Shown here: positions 17,840 through 26,219 of the stretch, piece after piece | Numbering within the stretch: the first letter of the stretch is position 1 | Layout: every line of letters starts with the position of its first letter | DNA from: Gammaproteobacteria bacterium | Lineage (GTDB): Bacteria; Pseudomonadota; Gammaproteobacteria; Xanthomonadales; SZUA-36 | Assembly: GCA_024279945.1 (NCBI GenBank) | Contig: JAJRRA010000054.1 | Location: 1-64,000, forward strand | DNA length: 64,000 nt | Reading direction: 5' to 3' | Program-made: the position numbers and the translations under genes | The notes under the pieces: model-generated | What the model was told of the DNA's origin: nothing | What the model saw: the letters and a program-made list of their open reading frames with translations, nothing else | Databases searched by the model: none

Positions 17840-19846
17840 ATGGCCACTAGACCGGACAACGGCGACCTGCAAACCGCCCTCAGGAATGCGGCAGACCTGC
17901 TCGCACACGATCCCCGCCTGGCGCAAGAGCAGGTGCATGAAATTCTGAAGGTGTACCCGGATACGCTTGAGGCAAAGCGGATACTGGCCTCTGCTTATCG
18001 TCTGCAGGGAAGGCCGCAAAAAGGACTGGATGTATTGGCGCCGCTGCTTGCAGGACACCGCGATTCCCCGGGTTTTCTCCATGAAATCGCGCAGTGCCTG
18101 GGTGGTGTTGGGCGGGGGGAAGATGCGGTCAGCGCTTTGCGCAGAGCAGTGTCGATTAACCCGAAACATGCCGCTTCCTGGCAGAGTCTCGGCCACCAAC
18201 TAGCCGTTATCGGTGACCAGGAAGGTAGCCGCCAGGCCTTTGAACAGCATTTTAAACTGTCCACCCGTCATCCCGAACTGGTCAAAGCCATCGAATTGTT
18301 GCGCGCGGACAAGGTTGGCAAGGCGGAGCGCAAAGTACGTGAGTTGCTCAAAAAGTTTCCTGCGGATGTAACTGCCATCCGCTTGCTTGCCGATATTGGC
18401 ATCAAGGTAGGGCAACTCAAAGATGCCGGTCACCTGCTGGAGCGATGCCTTGAACTGGCGCCGGACTTTAACGCGGCAAGACACAGTTACGCATTGCTTC
18501 TGATGCGTCTCCAGAAGCCCGAGGCCGCCATGCAGGAGGCTGAAAAATTGTTGGCGCAGGAGCCGAATAATCCTAATTTTCTAACGCTTAAAGCCTCTAT
18601 CCTGGGTCGAATCGGGGATCAGGAGGCGGCCATTGAAGTGTATGAACAGGTCCTGAAGCACTATCCCAACCAGGCCAGGGCGCAAATGAGCTATGGCCAT
18701 ACCCTCAAAACGGTGGGTCGTCTGGACGAAGCCATTGAAGCCTACAGAAAATGTATCCGCCTCAGCCCTGATGTGGGTGAAGCTTACTGGAGCCTTGCCA
18801 ACCTGAAGACTTTTCGTTTCAGCGATGAGGATATCGAAAGCATGCGCAATCAGGTGACGGCTGAAGACGGTGATGCCGACGATCAGGCGCACCTGGCTTT
18901 TGCGCTGGGTAAAGCCCTGGAAGACCGGGGTGAATTTGACGAGTCTTTCAAATTTTACCGGCGCGGTAACGCGATCCGGCGGATTGAGCACCGGCACAAC
19001 CCCAAAGTCAATGTTCTCGAAGCGGTAAGGCAGGTCAGAACCCTGGACAAAGCTTTTTTCTCGCAGCGCGAGGGCTGGGGTTGCCAGGCGTCTGACCCGA
19101 TCTTCATTGTGGGTCTGCCGCGCGCCGGTTCTACTTTGCTGGAGCAAATACTGGCCAGCCATTCACAGGTCGAGGGCACCTCAGAATTGCAGGACATCAT
19201 CGCGATTTCGCGGAAACTCGGAAGCAAATCCCGCCAGCACCCGGCGGGAAAATATCCTGAATGCCTGCTTGAAATGGATGCGGAGCAATTCCGCGAGCTG
19301 GGTGAGCGTTACCTGGAGACCACGCGTATTCATCGCAGCGACACGCCTTTTTTTATCGATAAGATGCCCAATAATTTCCGCCACATCGGACTGATCCACC
19401 TGATCCTGCCCAACAGCAAGATCATTGACGCGAGGCGCCATCCCATGGGCGGCTGTTTTTCAGGCTTTAAGCAGTTGTTCGCCAGCGGCCAGACCTTTAC
19501 CTATGGCCTTGAAGACATTGGCAAGTACTACCGGGACTATGTCCGCTTGATGGACCACTGGGATAATGTGTTGCCCGGCCGGGTACACCGTGTGCAGTAC
19601 GAGGAAATGGTTGCCGACACCGAAGTGCAAATCCGTGCACTGCTGGACTACTGTGGGCTGGAGTTTGAAGAACAATGCCTGCGGTTTTACGAAACCGACC
19701 GGGCCGTGAGAACACCCAGCGCAGAACAGGTTCGCAAGCCAATCTACAAAGAAGGCCTGGAGCAGTGGCGTCATTTCGAGGCACACCTCGGTCCGCTCAA
19801 AGAAGCGTTGGGGCCGGAGGTTCGCCAGCAGTATTCTATTGATTAG
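17840..19846 (+). CDS. TPR-repeat sulfotransferase family protein
   Basis: The protein of about 668 residues has an N-terminal array of tetratricopeptide repeats (about residues 15-340; for example YPNQARAQMSYGHTLKTVGR followed by LDEAIEAYRKC) and a C-terminal sulfotransferase domain. That domain has the 5'-phosphosulfate loop PIFIVGLPRAGSTLLEQIL, similar to tyrosylprotein sulfotransferases, and the 3'-phosphate-binding region DARRHPMGG. It probably transfers sulfate from PAPS to a protein or small molecule. No Shine-Dalgarno is evident; GTG 17807 and ATG 17822 are alternative starts in the same frame. Divergent pairing with a TBDR recurs in marine gammaproteobacteria, but its meaning is unknown. 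Confidence 0.88.
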   Translation: MATRPDNGDLQTALRNAADLLAHDPRLAQEQVHEILKVYPDTLEAKRILASAYRLQGRPQKGLDVLAPLLAGHRDSPGFLHEIAQCLGGVGRGEDAVSALRRAVSINPKHAASWQSLGHQLAVIGDQEGSRQAFEQHFKLSTRHPELVKAIELLRADKVGKAERKVRELLKKFPADVTAIRLLADIGIKVGQLKDAGHLLERCLELAPDFNAARHSYALLLMRLQKPEAAMQEAEKLLAQEPNNPNFLTLKASILGRIGDQEAAIEVYEQVLKHYPNQARAQMSYGHTLKTVGRLDEAIEAYRKCIRLSPDVGEAYWSLANLKTFRFSDEDIESMRNQVTAEDGDADDQAHLAFALGKALEDRGEFDESFKFYRRGNAIRRIEHRHNPKVNVLEAVRQVRTLDKAFFSQREGWGCQASDPIFIVGLPRAGSTLLEQILASHSQVEGTSELQDIIAISRKLGSKSRQHPAGKYPECLLEMDAEQFRELGERYLETTRIHRSDTPFFIDKMPNNFRHIGLIHLILPNSKIIDARRHPMGGCFSGFKQLFASGQTFTYGLEDIGKYYRDYVRLMDHWDNVLPGRVHRVQYEEMVADTEVQIRALLDYCGLEFEEQCLRFYETDRAVRTPSAEQVRKPIYKEGLEQWRHFEAHLGPLKEALGPEVRQQYSID

Positions 19847-19895
19847 CCTGACCAGCATCATCGTGGTAACGAATCATTCCGTTAATTGTCAATCT

Positions 19896-19918
19896 GGAAT
19901 GGCATAGCGCTCCATTCC
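19896..19918. promoter_or_regulatory. Inverted repeat upstream of the LuxR-type regulator
   Basis: GGAATGG and CCATTCC form perfect 7-base arms around a 9-base spacer, 26 bases before the regulator's GTG. The position suits an autoregulatory operator; no factor is recognised. Confidence 0.4.
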
Positions 19919-19944
19919 GGGCCGGAGCAAAACCGAGGAGAACC

Positions 19945-22632
19945 GTGGCAGACTGGATTATTCGCTCGAAACTCAAGCCGTCCGTACGATTGCGCAAACT
20001 GGTGGTACGAGAGCCGCTCATCTCACGCCTCAATGGCACACTTAAAGCCCGGACTGCTATTGTGCATGCACCAGCCGGTTGCGGAAAGAGTACCTTGCTG
20101 GCCCAATGGCAAGAAAGGCTTGAACAGCGGGGTGTTCCGGTTGCCTGGTTGTCCCTTGACGACTATGACACGGATCCGTTCCAGTTCCTTACCTACCTGA
20201 TGCAGGCCTGTACGGAAGGCAGCTTCTGCGATGGCTTCGAGTTTCCGGATTCACCACAGAGTTTTTCCGGGGCACCTGCACTGGCAAACAGGGCAGCAGT
20301 GGTCACTGCACTGGGAAGATGTCAGGGTCCGCATGTTGTCATCCTCGATGACTTTCACCGTGCCGGCACCGAAGAAATTCACGATGTGGTTAATACCCTG
20401 CTGGCTGATTTGCCCGCGAATGTTCACATCGTGATCAGTACCCGTGAGTACCCGAATGCGCTGTCCCTGGCCGACCTGCGCGTTCGCGACGCCCTGATCG
20501 AAATCACGCAGTCTGACCTCCAGTTTTCAGAACAAGACATCCAGGCCTATCTCGGCAGCCTGATCGCACCCACGGACCCTACGGACTGGGCAAGGGAATT
20601 GTTCGAGCGCACCGAAGGCTGGCCCATTGCGCTGCAAACGGTGCGGCGCTGGATCAGGGAAGGTGCTTCACTGAGTGACACCCTGCGGGAGATTTCCGGC
20701 CGCAGTTCCGACCTGGTCGACTACTTCCTTGAGCAGGTCTTCGAGAAACTGGACAGAAATGAACGGCGGTTCTTGCTGCGCACCTCCATTCTTGAGCGCG
20801 TCAATGGCGAATTGGGTGACCTGCTGTGCAAGGGGAAGGGCTCCTGGGAAATGCTGGAAAACCTCGAGCGGCGAGACCTGTTTGTCAACAGCCTGGACCG
20901 GGACCGGGCCTGGTACCGGTACCACCGGCTGTTTTCCGAGTTTCTCCAGGAGCGCTTGCGGCGGCAACCCGATTCCCTGTTGCGTGAACTGCACGGCCTG
21001 GCGGCCGACTGGTTCAACGATCAGGGGCATGTCACTGAAGCAATACAGCATGCTTTGCGCAGCCAGGACCCCGAAATGCTGGCCGATATATTGGAGCAAT
21101 TGGGCGGCTGGCACTATGCGTTGCGGGGCCATATCGGCATTGTCGAGCGTGTGTTGCAGATTACGCCAGCCGAAGTAACCCAACGGCACCCGCGTCTGTG
21201 GCTTGCGCATATCTTTCTTACCGTGCGGCTGGGGGAACTGGAGCTCGCACAGAGGGAATTTGCCTTGTTTGCAGAGTGCTACCTGAAGGATGATTCCACC
21301 GACCGCCAACTGCAATGTGAAGGCCAGATTATGGAGTGCCTGATTGGCCGCTATGGGGACAGTACGGTTAGCGATCAGGAGATTCGGCAGCTACAGGATT
21401 TGAGTGAAATTCTGTCGCCTGATAACCACGTTATGAATGCGGTGTGCTCCAACCTGTTGTGCGCCCTGTACGGGCGACTGGGACAACTGGATGAAGCCAT
21501 CGCTGCCGGTGACCAGGCAATTTTGCATTTCCGCGAAATGGGTTCGCTGTGGGGCGAAGTATTCATCTATTTTCATGAAGGTTTTGCGTACATGGCGCAA
21601 GCACGAATTCGGGATGCCGAAGCCCTGTACCGTGAGGGCTACAACCTGGCGGTGGAACAGTTCGGAGAGGACAGTGATTCAGCAGCTATCGGTCGCGCTT
21701 TCCTGGCGGAAGTCGCCTATGAAAAAAACAATTTGCAGGAAGCCAGCCAACTGCTGGAGCGCGCCCTGCCGCATATTGAACGGTTTGACGCCTGGATCGA
21801 TGTTTACCTGGCAGCCTACTCAACCGCCATCAAGTTGGCGCGGGCGAGTTGTGACAAGCAAGCGGTTCTTGAAATCGCCCGCCGGGCGAAATCGACAGCC
21901 GCCAATCGTGGCCTGGCCCGTTTGGCGCGCGCCATCAATGCTTACCTGTTGATTTTCGAACAAAATGACAGAATTATGCAGCAGGATAGCTGGTCAGCAG
22001 CAGAAGATTTCCACCTGAATCCTGACCCGGAGCCAACCGATCCGGTGATGCGCCACCTGAGCAGCAGTGTTGCCGCCCGTGACCTCTTGCTTGCAGGCCA
22101 ATTCAATGAAGCAATCACGCTGCTGAAGGCTGAGGCAGAGCAAGCTCACCGTGGAAAATTTATCCGATCATTCATTACTTTGTCGCTGTTACTGGCTACC
22201 GCGCACTGGAAGCAAGGCCAACACGAGGCTGCTAACGCAGCGTTTGAAGCGGCTCTCTTGCCGGCCCTGTTCGAAGGCCTCAAGCGCCCATTCATCGACG
22301 AGGGTGCGATGCTGGCCGGAGTCATCGGTGAATTGACCCTGGCATCGAAGAAGCGCCGGGGAAATCGCCTGCGGGAAAAATTTCTAACGGAACTGGCTGT
22401 GGAAATTGATGGCGCGGGGCAAAAAAAGCAAAGCGAACACTCATCATTAAGCCCCCGGGAGCAGCAGGTTCTGCGCTTTCTGACCCAGGGGCACTCGAAT
22501 CGGGAAATCGCCGAAGCCATGACATTGTCAATTAATACCGTCAAGTTTCACATCAAGAACATATTCGAGAAGCTGGCCGTAAATACTCGCGAGGATGCCG
22601 TATCAGCGACCATCCGCCGCCACTTGCTGTAG
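19945..22632 (+). CDS. MalT/LAL-type LuxR family transcriptional regulator with ATPase domain
   Basis: This 895-residue protein has the architecture of large ATP-binding LuxR regulators: an N-terminal STAND-type NTPase with Walker A HAPAGCGKST (41-50), a Walker B-like VVILDDFHRA (near 135), a long TPR-like helical region, and a C-terminal GerE/LuxR helix-turn-helix (LSPREQQVLRFLTQGHSNRE, about 832-851). Family members are activated by binding a small inducer plus ATP. GTG 19945 is preceded by AGGAG. It lies immediately upstream of the hydantoin-type operon on the same strand and is the obvious candidate to control it. Confidence 0.92.
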   Translation: MADWIIRSKLKPSVRLRKLVVREPLISRLNGTLKARTAIVHAPAGCGKSTLLAQWQERLEQRGVPVAWLSLDDYDTDPFQFLTYLMQACTEGSFCDGFEFPDSPQSFSGAPALANRAAVVTALGRCQGPHVVILDDFHRAGTEEIHDVVNTLLADLPANVHIVISTREYPNALSLADLRVRDALIEITQSDLQFSEQDIQAYLGSLIAPTDPTDWARELFERTEGWPIALQTVRRWIREGASLSDTLREISGRSSDLVDYFLEQVFEKLDRNERRFLLRTSILERVNGELGDLLCKGKGSWEMLENLERRDLFVNSLDRDRAWYRYHRLFSEFLQERLRRQPDSLLRELHGLAADWFNDQGHVTEAIQHALRSQDPEMLADILEQLGGWHYALRGHIGIVERVLQITPAEVTQRHPRLWLAHIFLTVRLGELELAQREFALFAECYLKDDSTDRQLQCEGQIMECLIGRYGDSTVSDQEIRQLQDLSEILSPDNHVMNAVCSNLLCALYGRLGQLDEAIAAGDQAILHFREMGSLWGEVFIYFHEGFAYMAQARIRDAEALYREGYNLAVEQFGEDSDSAAIGRAFLAEVAYEKNNLQEASQLLERALPHIERFDAWIDVYLAAYSTAIKLARASCDKQAVLEIARRAKSTAANRGLARLARAINAYLLIFEQNDRIMQQDSWSAAEDFHLNPDPEPTDPVMRHLSSSVAARDLLLAGQFNEAITLLKAEAEQAHRGKFIRSFITLSLLLATAHWKQGQHEAANAAFEAALLPALFEGLKRPFIDEGAMLAGVIGELTLASKKRRGNRLREKFLTELAVEIDGAGQKKQSEHSSLSPREQQVLRFLTQGHSNREIAEAMTLSINTVKFHIKNIFEKLAVNTREDAVSATIRRHLL

Positions 22633-22741
22633 CCAGACCTACCCGCAAACTCAACTGACCCTACCCGGGCAGGTGTTCTCCAACCCAGCCAGCTCTTGAT
22701 ACCGTCTGCCGCTACAGCTTACGAACTCGGAGCAGCACAAG

Positions 22742-24289
22742 ATGAGAATAGGGGTTGATGTCGGGGGTACAAACACGGATGCGGTCATCATGGATGGGCG
22801 GACCGTACTGTCTACCGATAAGGTTCCGACCAGCGCCAATGTCAGCGATGGCATTGTTGGCGCGATCAGTCACGTCATCGAGGATGCGGCTATCGATGCG
22901 GCAAAAATACGGGGCGTGATGATCGGGACGACCCATTTCACCAATGCCTTCGTAGAGCGCAGGGGTTTGCTGCCGGTGGGCATCATTCGCATCGCCCTGC
23001 CATCCTCCCGCGGCATTCCGCCATCAACCGACTGGCCTGAGGATATGGTGCAGGCCATCGGCCAATGCCATCACATGATTCGTGGAGGCTACCAGTTCGA
23101 TGGCCGCGTTGCGGATCCACTGGATGAACTGGCGGTTGCCGAAGCGGCACGTGATATTCGGGCAAGGGGCTTGAAAACGGTTGCTGTGACCGGACTGTTT
23201 TCCCCGGTCAGCGCAGATATGGAATTGCGCGCCGAAGAAATTATTCGCGAAGAGATTCCGGATGTACAGATTACCTTGTCATCCCGGATCGGACGCATGG
23301 GCATTCTTGAGCGGGAAAATGCAGCCGTAATGAACGCCAGCCTGGCGGACCTCTCAAAAAAAGTAATCGATTCCTTTCGCGCGGCACTAAAGAAACTCCA
23401 TATCGAGGCGCCGTTCTATGTCAGCCAGAATGATGGCACTTTGATGAGTGCGGATTTTGTCGAAAAATACCCTGTGTTGACTTTTGCCTCCGGACCGACA
23501 AACAGCATGCGTGGTGCGGCTTACCTGTCCAAACTTGAAGATGCGCTTGTGGCTGACATTGGAGGTACAACGACTGACTTTGGCATGTTGAGCAATGGTT
23601 TTCCCCGTGAATCGTCTATCACCGTGGATATCGGTGGTGTGCGTACCAATTTTCGTATGCCGGACATCCTGTCATTTGGCCTCGGCGGGGGGTCTCTGGT
23701 GCACTCTGAGGGTGGGGAAGTCAGGCTTGGCCCACAATCACTGGGCTACCGTCTGGTTAACAAGGCCCGGGTTTTCGGTGGCGACACGCTGTGTGCAACC
23801 GACATTGCAGTAGCCGCTGGTTACGCTCAGATTGGTGACAGGTCGCAGGTATCTGACCTCGATGAAGACATGGTAAAAATGGGTCGAGCCAGGATTCACC
23901 AAATGATCGCAGATGGCGTGGATCGCATGAAGATTTGCGCTGAGCCCCTGCCGCTTGTGCTGGTGGGTGGCGGATCGATTCTGGTCAGCGATGACATACC
24001 CGGAACTTCCGAGGTCATCATCCCTCAGCACGCCGGCGTTGCTAACGCCATTGGCGCTTCCATTGCACAAGTCAGTGGCGAGACTGATCGTGTGTTTGCC
24101 TATGAGTCCACCGGACGCGAGGCAGCCATCGAAACGGCCAAACAGGAAGCGGTTGATCGCGCGATTGAAGCCGGTGCAGATGCCGGCACGCTGGAAATTC
24201 TGGAGTTGGAAGAATTGCCACTGGCCTACATGCCGGGCGGAGCGGTAAGAATCCGGGTAAAGGTCGCTGGTGACCTGAGCCGGGTATGA
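22742..24289 (+). CDS. Hydantoinase/oxoprolinase family protein (HyuA-like)
   Basis: The protein belongs to the ASKHA-fold hydantoinase A/5-oxoprolinase family, which opens hydantoin or 5-oxoproline rings with ATP. It begins IGVDVGGTNTDAVIMDG (phosphate 1 loop) and later has VADIGGTTTDFGML (phosphate 2) and LSFGLGGGSLVH. At 515 residues it is shorter than classical HyuA (about 690), typical of the subgroup encoded next to DUF917 proteins. No HyuB (hydantoinase B) is present. It is the first gene of a four-gene plus-strand run. Confidence 0.9.
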   Translation: MRIGVDVGGTNTDAVIMDGRTVLSTDKVPTSANVSDGIVGAISHVIEDAAIDAAKIRGVMIGTTHFTNAFVERRGLLPVGIIRIALPSSRGIPPSTDWPEDMVQAIGQCHHMIRGGYQFDGRVADPLDELAVAEAARDIRARGLKTVAVTGLFSPVSADMELRAEEIIREEIPDVQITLSSRIGRMGILERENAAVMNASLADLSKKVIDSFRAALKKLHIEAPFYVSQNDGTLMSADFVEKYPVLTFASGPTNSMRGAAYLSKLEDALVADIGGTTTDFGMLSNGFPRESSITVDIGGVRTNFRMPDILSFGLGGGSLVHSEGGEVRLGPQSLGYRLVNKARVFGGDTLCATDIAVAAGYAQIGDRSQVSDLDEDMVKMGRARIHQMIADGVDRMKICAEPLPLVLVGGGSILVSDDIPGTSEVIIPQHAGVANAIGASIAQVSGETDRVFAYESTGREAAIETAKQEAVDRAIEAGADAGTLEILELEELPLAYMPGGAVRIRVKVAGDLSRV

Positions 24290-24314
24290 ACTTCGTTAGA
24301 CAAGGACAATCGAG

Positions 24315-25409
24315 TTGAAAAAAATTGCCATTGAAGATTTGAAAGACATTGCCACTGGTGCGGCATTCCTGGGCACTGGCGGGGGCGGTGACCCTTATAT
24401 CGGCCGGGTGCTGGCCATGAATGCGATCCAGGAATTTACTATGCCTGAGATCGTCGATGCCGATTCGCTGGCGGATGATGCTTTGGTTTTCACCATCGCG
24501 ATGCTTGGAGCCCCAACGGTGCTGGGCGAGAAGGCTGCCTGTGGTGATGACCTTGATCTCGCAATCAAGCGGCTGGAACAACGCCTGGGCCGCAAAGCAG
24601 ACGCGCTGGTGGGTATTGAAATCGGTGGTATGAATTCCCTGGTGCCGGTTGTAGCCGCTGCCAGACTGGGGTTGCCGCTGGTTGATGCCGACGGCATGGG
24701 TCGCGCGTTCCCTGAAATCCAGATGGTGACCTTCAATGTATATGGCGTATCGTGTACGCCCCTGTCGGTCACAGACGACCACCTGACCTCACTCATTGTG
24801 GACACCGCTGATGCAAAATCTGCAGAAGACCTGGTGAGAATTGCGTCCGTACACCTGGGTTGCAGCGTTGTTATATCCAGTTACCCACTGAGTGGGGCGG
24901 CACTCAAACGCAGCGCGGTCAAAGGCACGCTGACACTGGCCAGGGACATCGGCAAGGCTATTGTGCGCGGCCGGAAAGAGGGAAATCCGGTGGATGTACT
25001 GGTCGACTACCTGCGCACCACGCCTTACTACAATCAATGTAAAGTTCTGTTCGACGGCAAAGTACAGGACATCCAGCGTGAAACCAAGCTCGGGTTTTCC
25101 ATCGGCCATTGCCACCTGGCGGCACTGGATGGCTCGGACCGCACCATGGAAATATCCTTTCAGAATGAACACCTGGTCGCGCGAGAGCAGGGCCGCACAC
25201 GCGCCATCGTGCCGGATCTGATCTGCCTGGTTGATCGCGAGACGGCAGAACCGATTCCGGTGGAGTCACTCAAGTACGGGCAACGATTGAAAGTGATTGC
25301 AACCAGCGCCGCACCCATTATGCGTACACCCGAGTCGCTGGCGGTCTTCGGGCCGCGTGCGTTTGGCTTTGATGAAGATTTTGTGCCGCTTGAAGACATT
25401 CCGAATTGA
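24315..25409 (+). CDS. DUF917 family protein
   Basis: The 364-residue protein begins IEDLKDIATGAAFLGTGGGG, the conserved N-terminal glycine-rich motif of DUF917 proteins, which nearly always sit next to HyuA-like proteins. To my recollection Pfam now links this family to S-methyl-thiohydantoin desulfurase, so a thiohydantoin substrate is possible. TTG 24315 is chosen because AAGGA lies 8 bases upstream and the family N-terminus follows directly. The gene is 25 bases after hyuA and 16 before the racemase. Confidence 0.87.
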   Translation: MKKIAIEDLKDIATGAAFLGTGGGGDPYIGRVLAMNAIQEFTMPEIVDADSLADDALVFTIAMLGAPTVLGEKAACGDDLDLAIKRLEQRLGRKADALVGIEIGGMNSLVPVVAAARLGLPLVDADGMGRAFPEIQMVTFNVYGVSCTPLSVTDDHLTSLIVDTADAKSAEDLVRIASVHLGCSVVISSYPLSGAALKRSAVKGTLTLARDIGKAIVRGRKEGNPVDVLVDYLRTTPYYNQCKVLFDGKVQDIQRETKLGFSIGHCHLAALDGSDRTMEISFQNEHLVAREQGRTRAIVPDLICLVDRETAEPIPVESLKYGQRLKVIATSAAPIMRTPESLAVFGPRAFGFDEDFVPLEDIPN

Positions 25410-25425
25410 CTGGGAGGACCTGTGT

Positions 25426-26190
25426 ATGACCACCACCAAAACAATCATTCAGCTCATAACGCCGATTGTGACCCGGGATCTGAGAACACTGGACGATGTC
25501 GCGCCACTGGAGCGTGATGATCTTGAGATCAGGCACAGCCTGCTGGATCAGGGGCCGTCGTCGATCGAATCGGAGTTCGATGAGGCGCTCAGCCTGCCGG
25601 ACACCATCTGCAAAGCCATCGACGCCGAACGATCAGGCGCCAATGCCATCATCATCGATTGCATGGGTGACCCGGGACTACATGCCTGTCGCGAAGTAGT
25701 CTCGATTCCCGTGCTGGGCCCGTGCCAGACAGCGATGCATGTGGCCAGCATGCTGGGCCACCGCTTCGGTTTCGTTACCGTGCTTGACCGCTTGCGCCCC
25801 TTGATCGACAACCTGGCTGCTACGTACGGATTGAGTGGTAACTTTGCTTCTTTCCAGGCCGTCGACATCCCGGTGCTTGAACTGGCGCATGACATGAACG
25901 CGCTGAACGCCGCATTGGCCAACAAAGCCCTCACAGCCATTAATGAAGATCATGCAGATTACATTATCCTCGGTTGCACCGGCTTCCTGGGCTGCGCTAC
26001 CGCCATGAGGTCCGCGCTGCTGAAGGCTGACCGGGACGTACCCGTGATTGACCCTATCCCGCTGGCGGTACACATGGCTGACGCGCTGGTGAAAACCGGC
26101 CTCAGTCACAGCAAGCTGACTTATCCGGAACCTTCGATAAAACATATCGCTGGTTTCGACATGCCCGGCTTTTCGGCCGGTTTGGAATAA
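25426..26190 (+). CDS. Aspartate/glutamate/hydantoin racemase family protein
   Basis: The 254-residue protein keeps the two catalytic cysteines of the Asp/Glu/hydantoin racemase superfamily at residues 79 (IIIDCMGDPG) and 184 (ILGCTGF), so it should interconvert enantiomers by the two-base mechanism. ATG 25426 follows GGGAGG; the open frame extends 43 codons upstream into the DUF917 gene but without family similarity. Together with the HyuA-like and DUF917 proteins it suggests processing of both enantiomers of a hydantoin-like ring. Confidence 0.9.
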   Translation: MTTTKTIIQLITPIVTRDLRTLDDVAPLERDDLEIRHSLLDQGPSSIESEFDEALSLPDTICKAIDAERSGANAIIIDCMGDPGLHACREVVSIPVLGPCQTAMHVASMLGHRFGFVTVLDRLRPLIDNLAATYGLSGNFASFQAVDIPVLELAHDMNALNAALANKALTAINEDHADYIILGCTGFLGCATAMRSALLKADRDVPVIDPIPLAVHMADALVKTGLSHSKLTYPEPSIKHIAGFDMPGFSAGLE

Positions 26191-26219
26191 TACGACCGCA
26201 ATCATCACAGAGAACAGTC

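Noticed and set aside
25297-25425. N-terminal extension of the racemase into the DUF917 gene
   Set aside because: The extra 43 residues have no family similarity, and ATG 25426 has a strong ribosome binding site.
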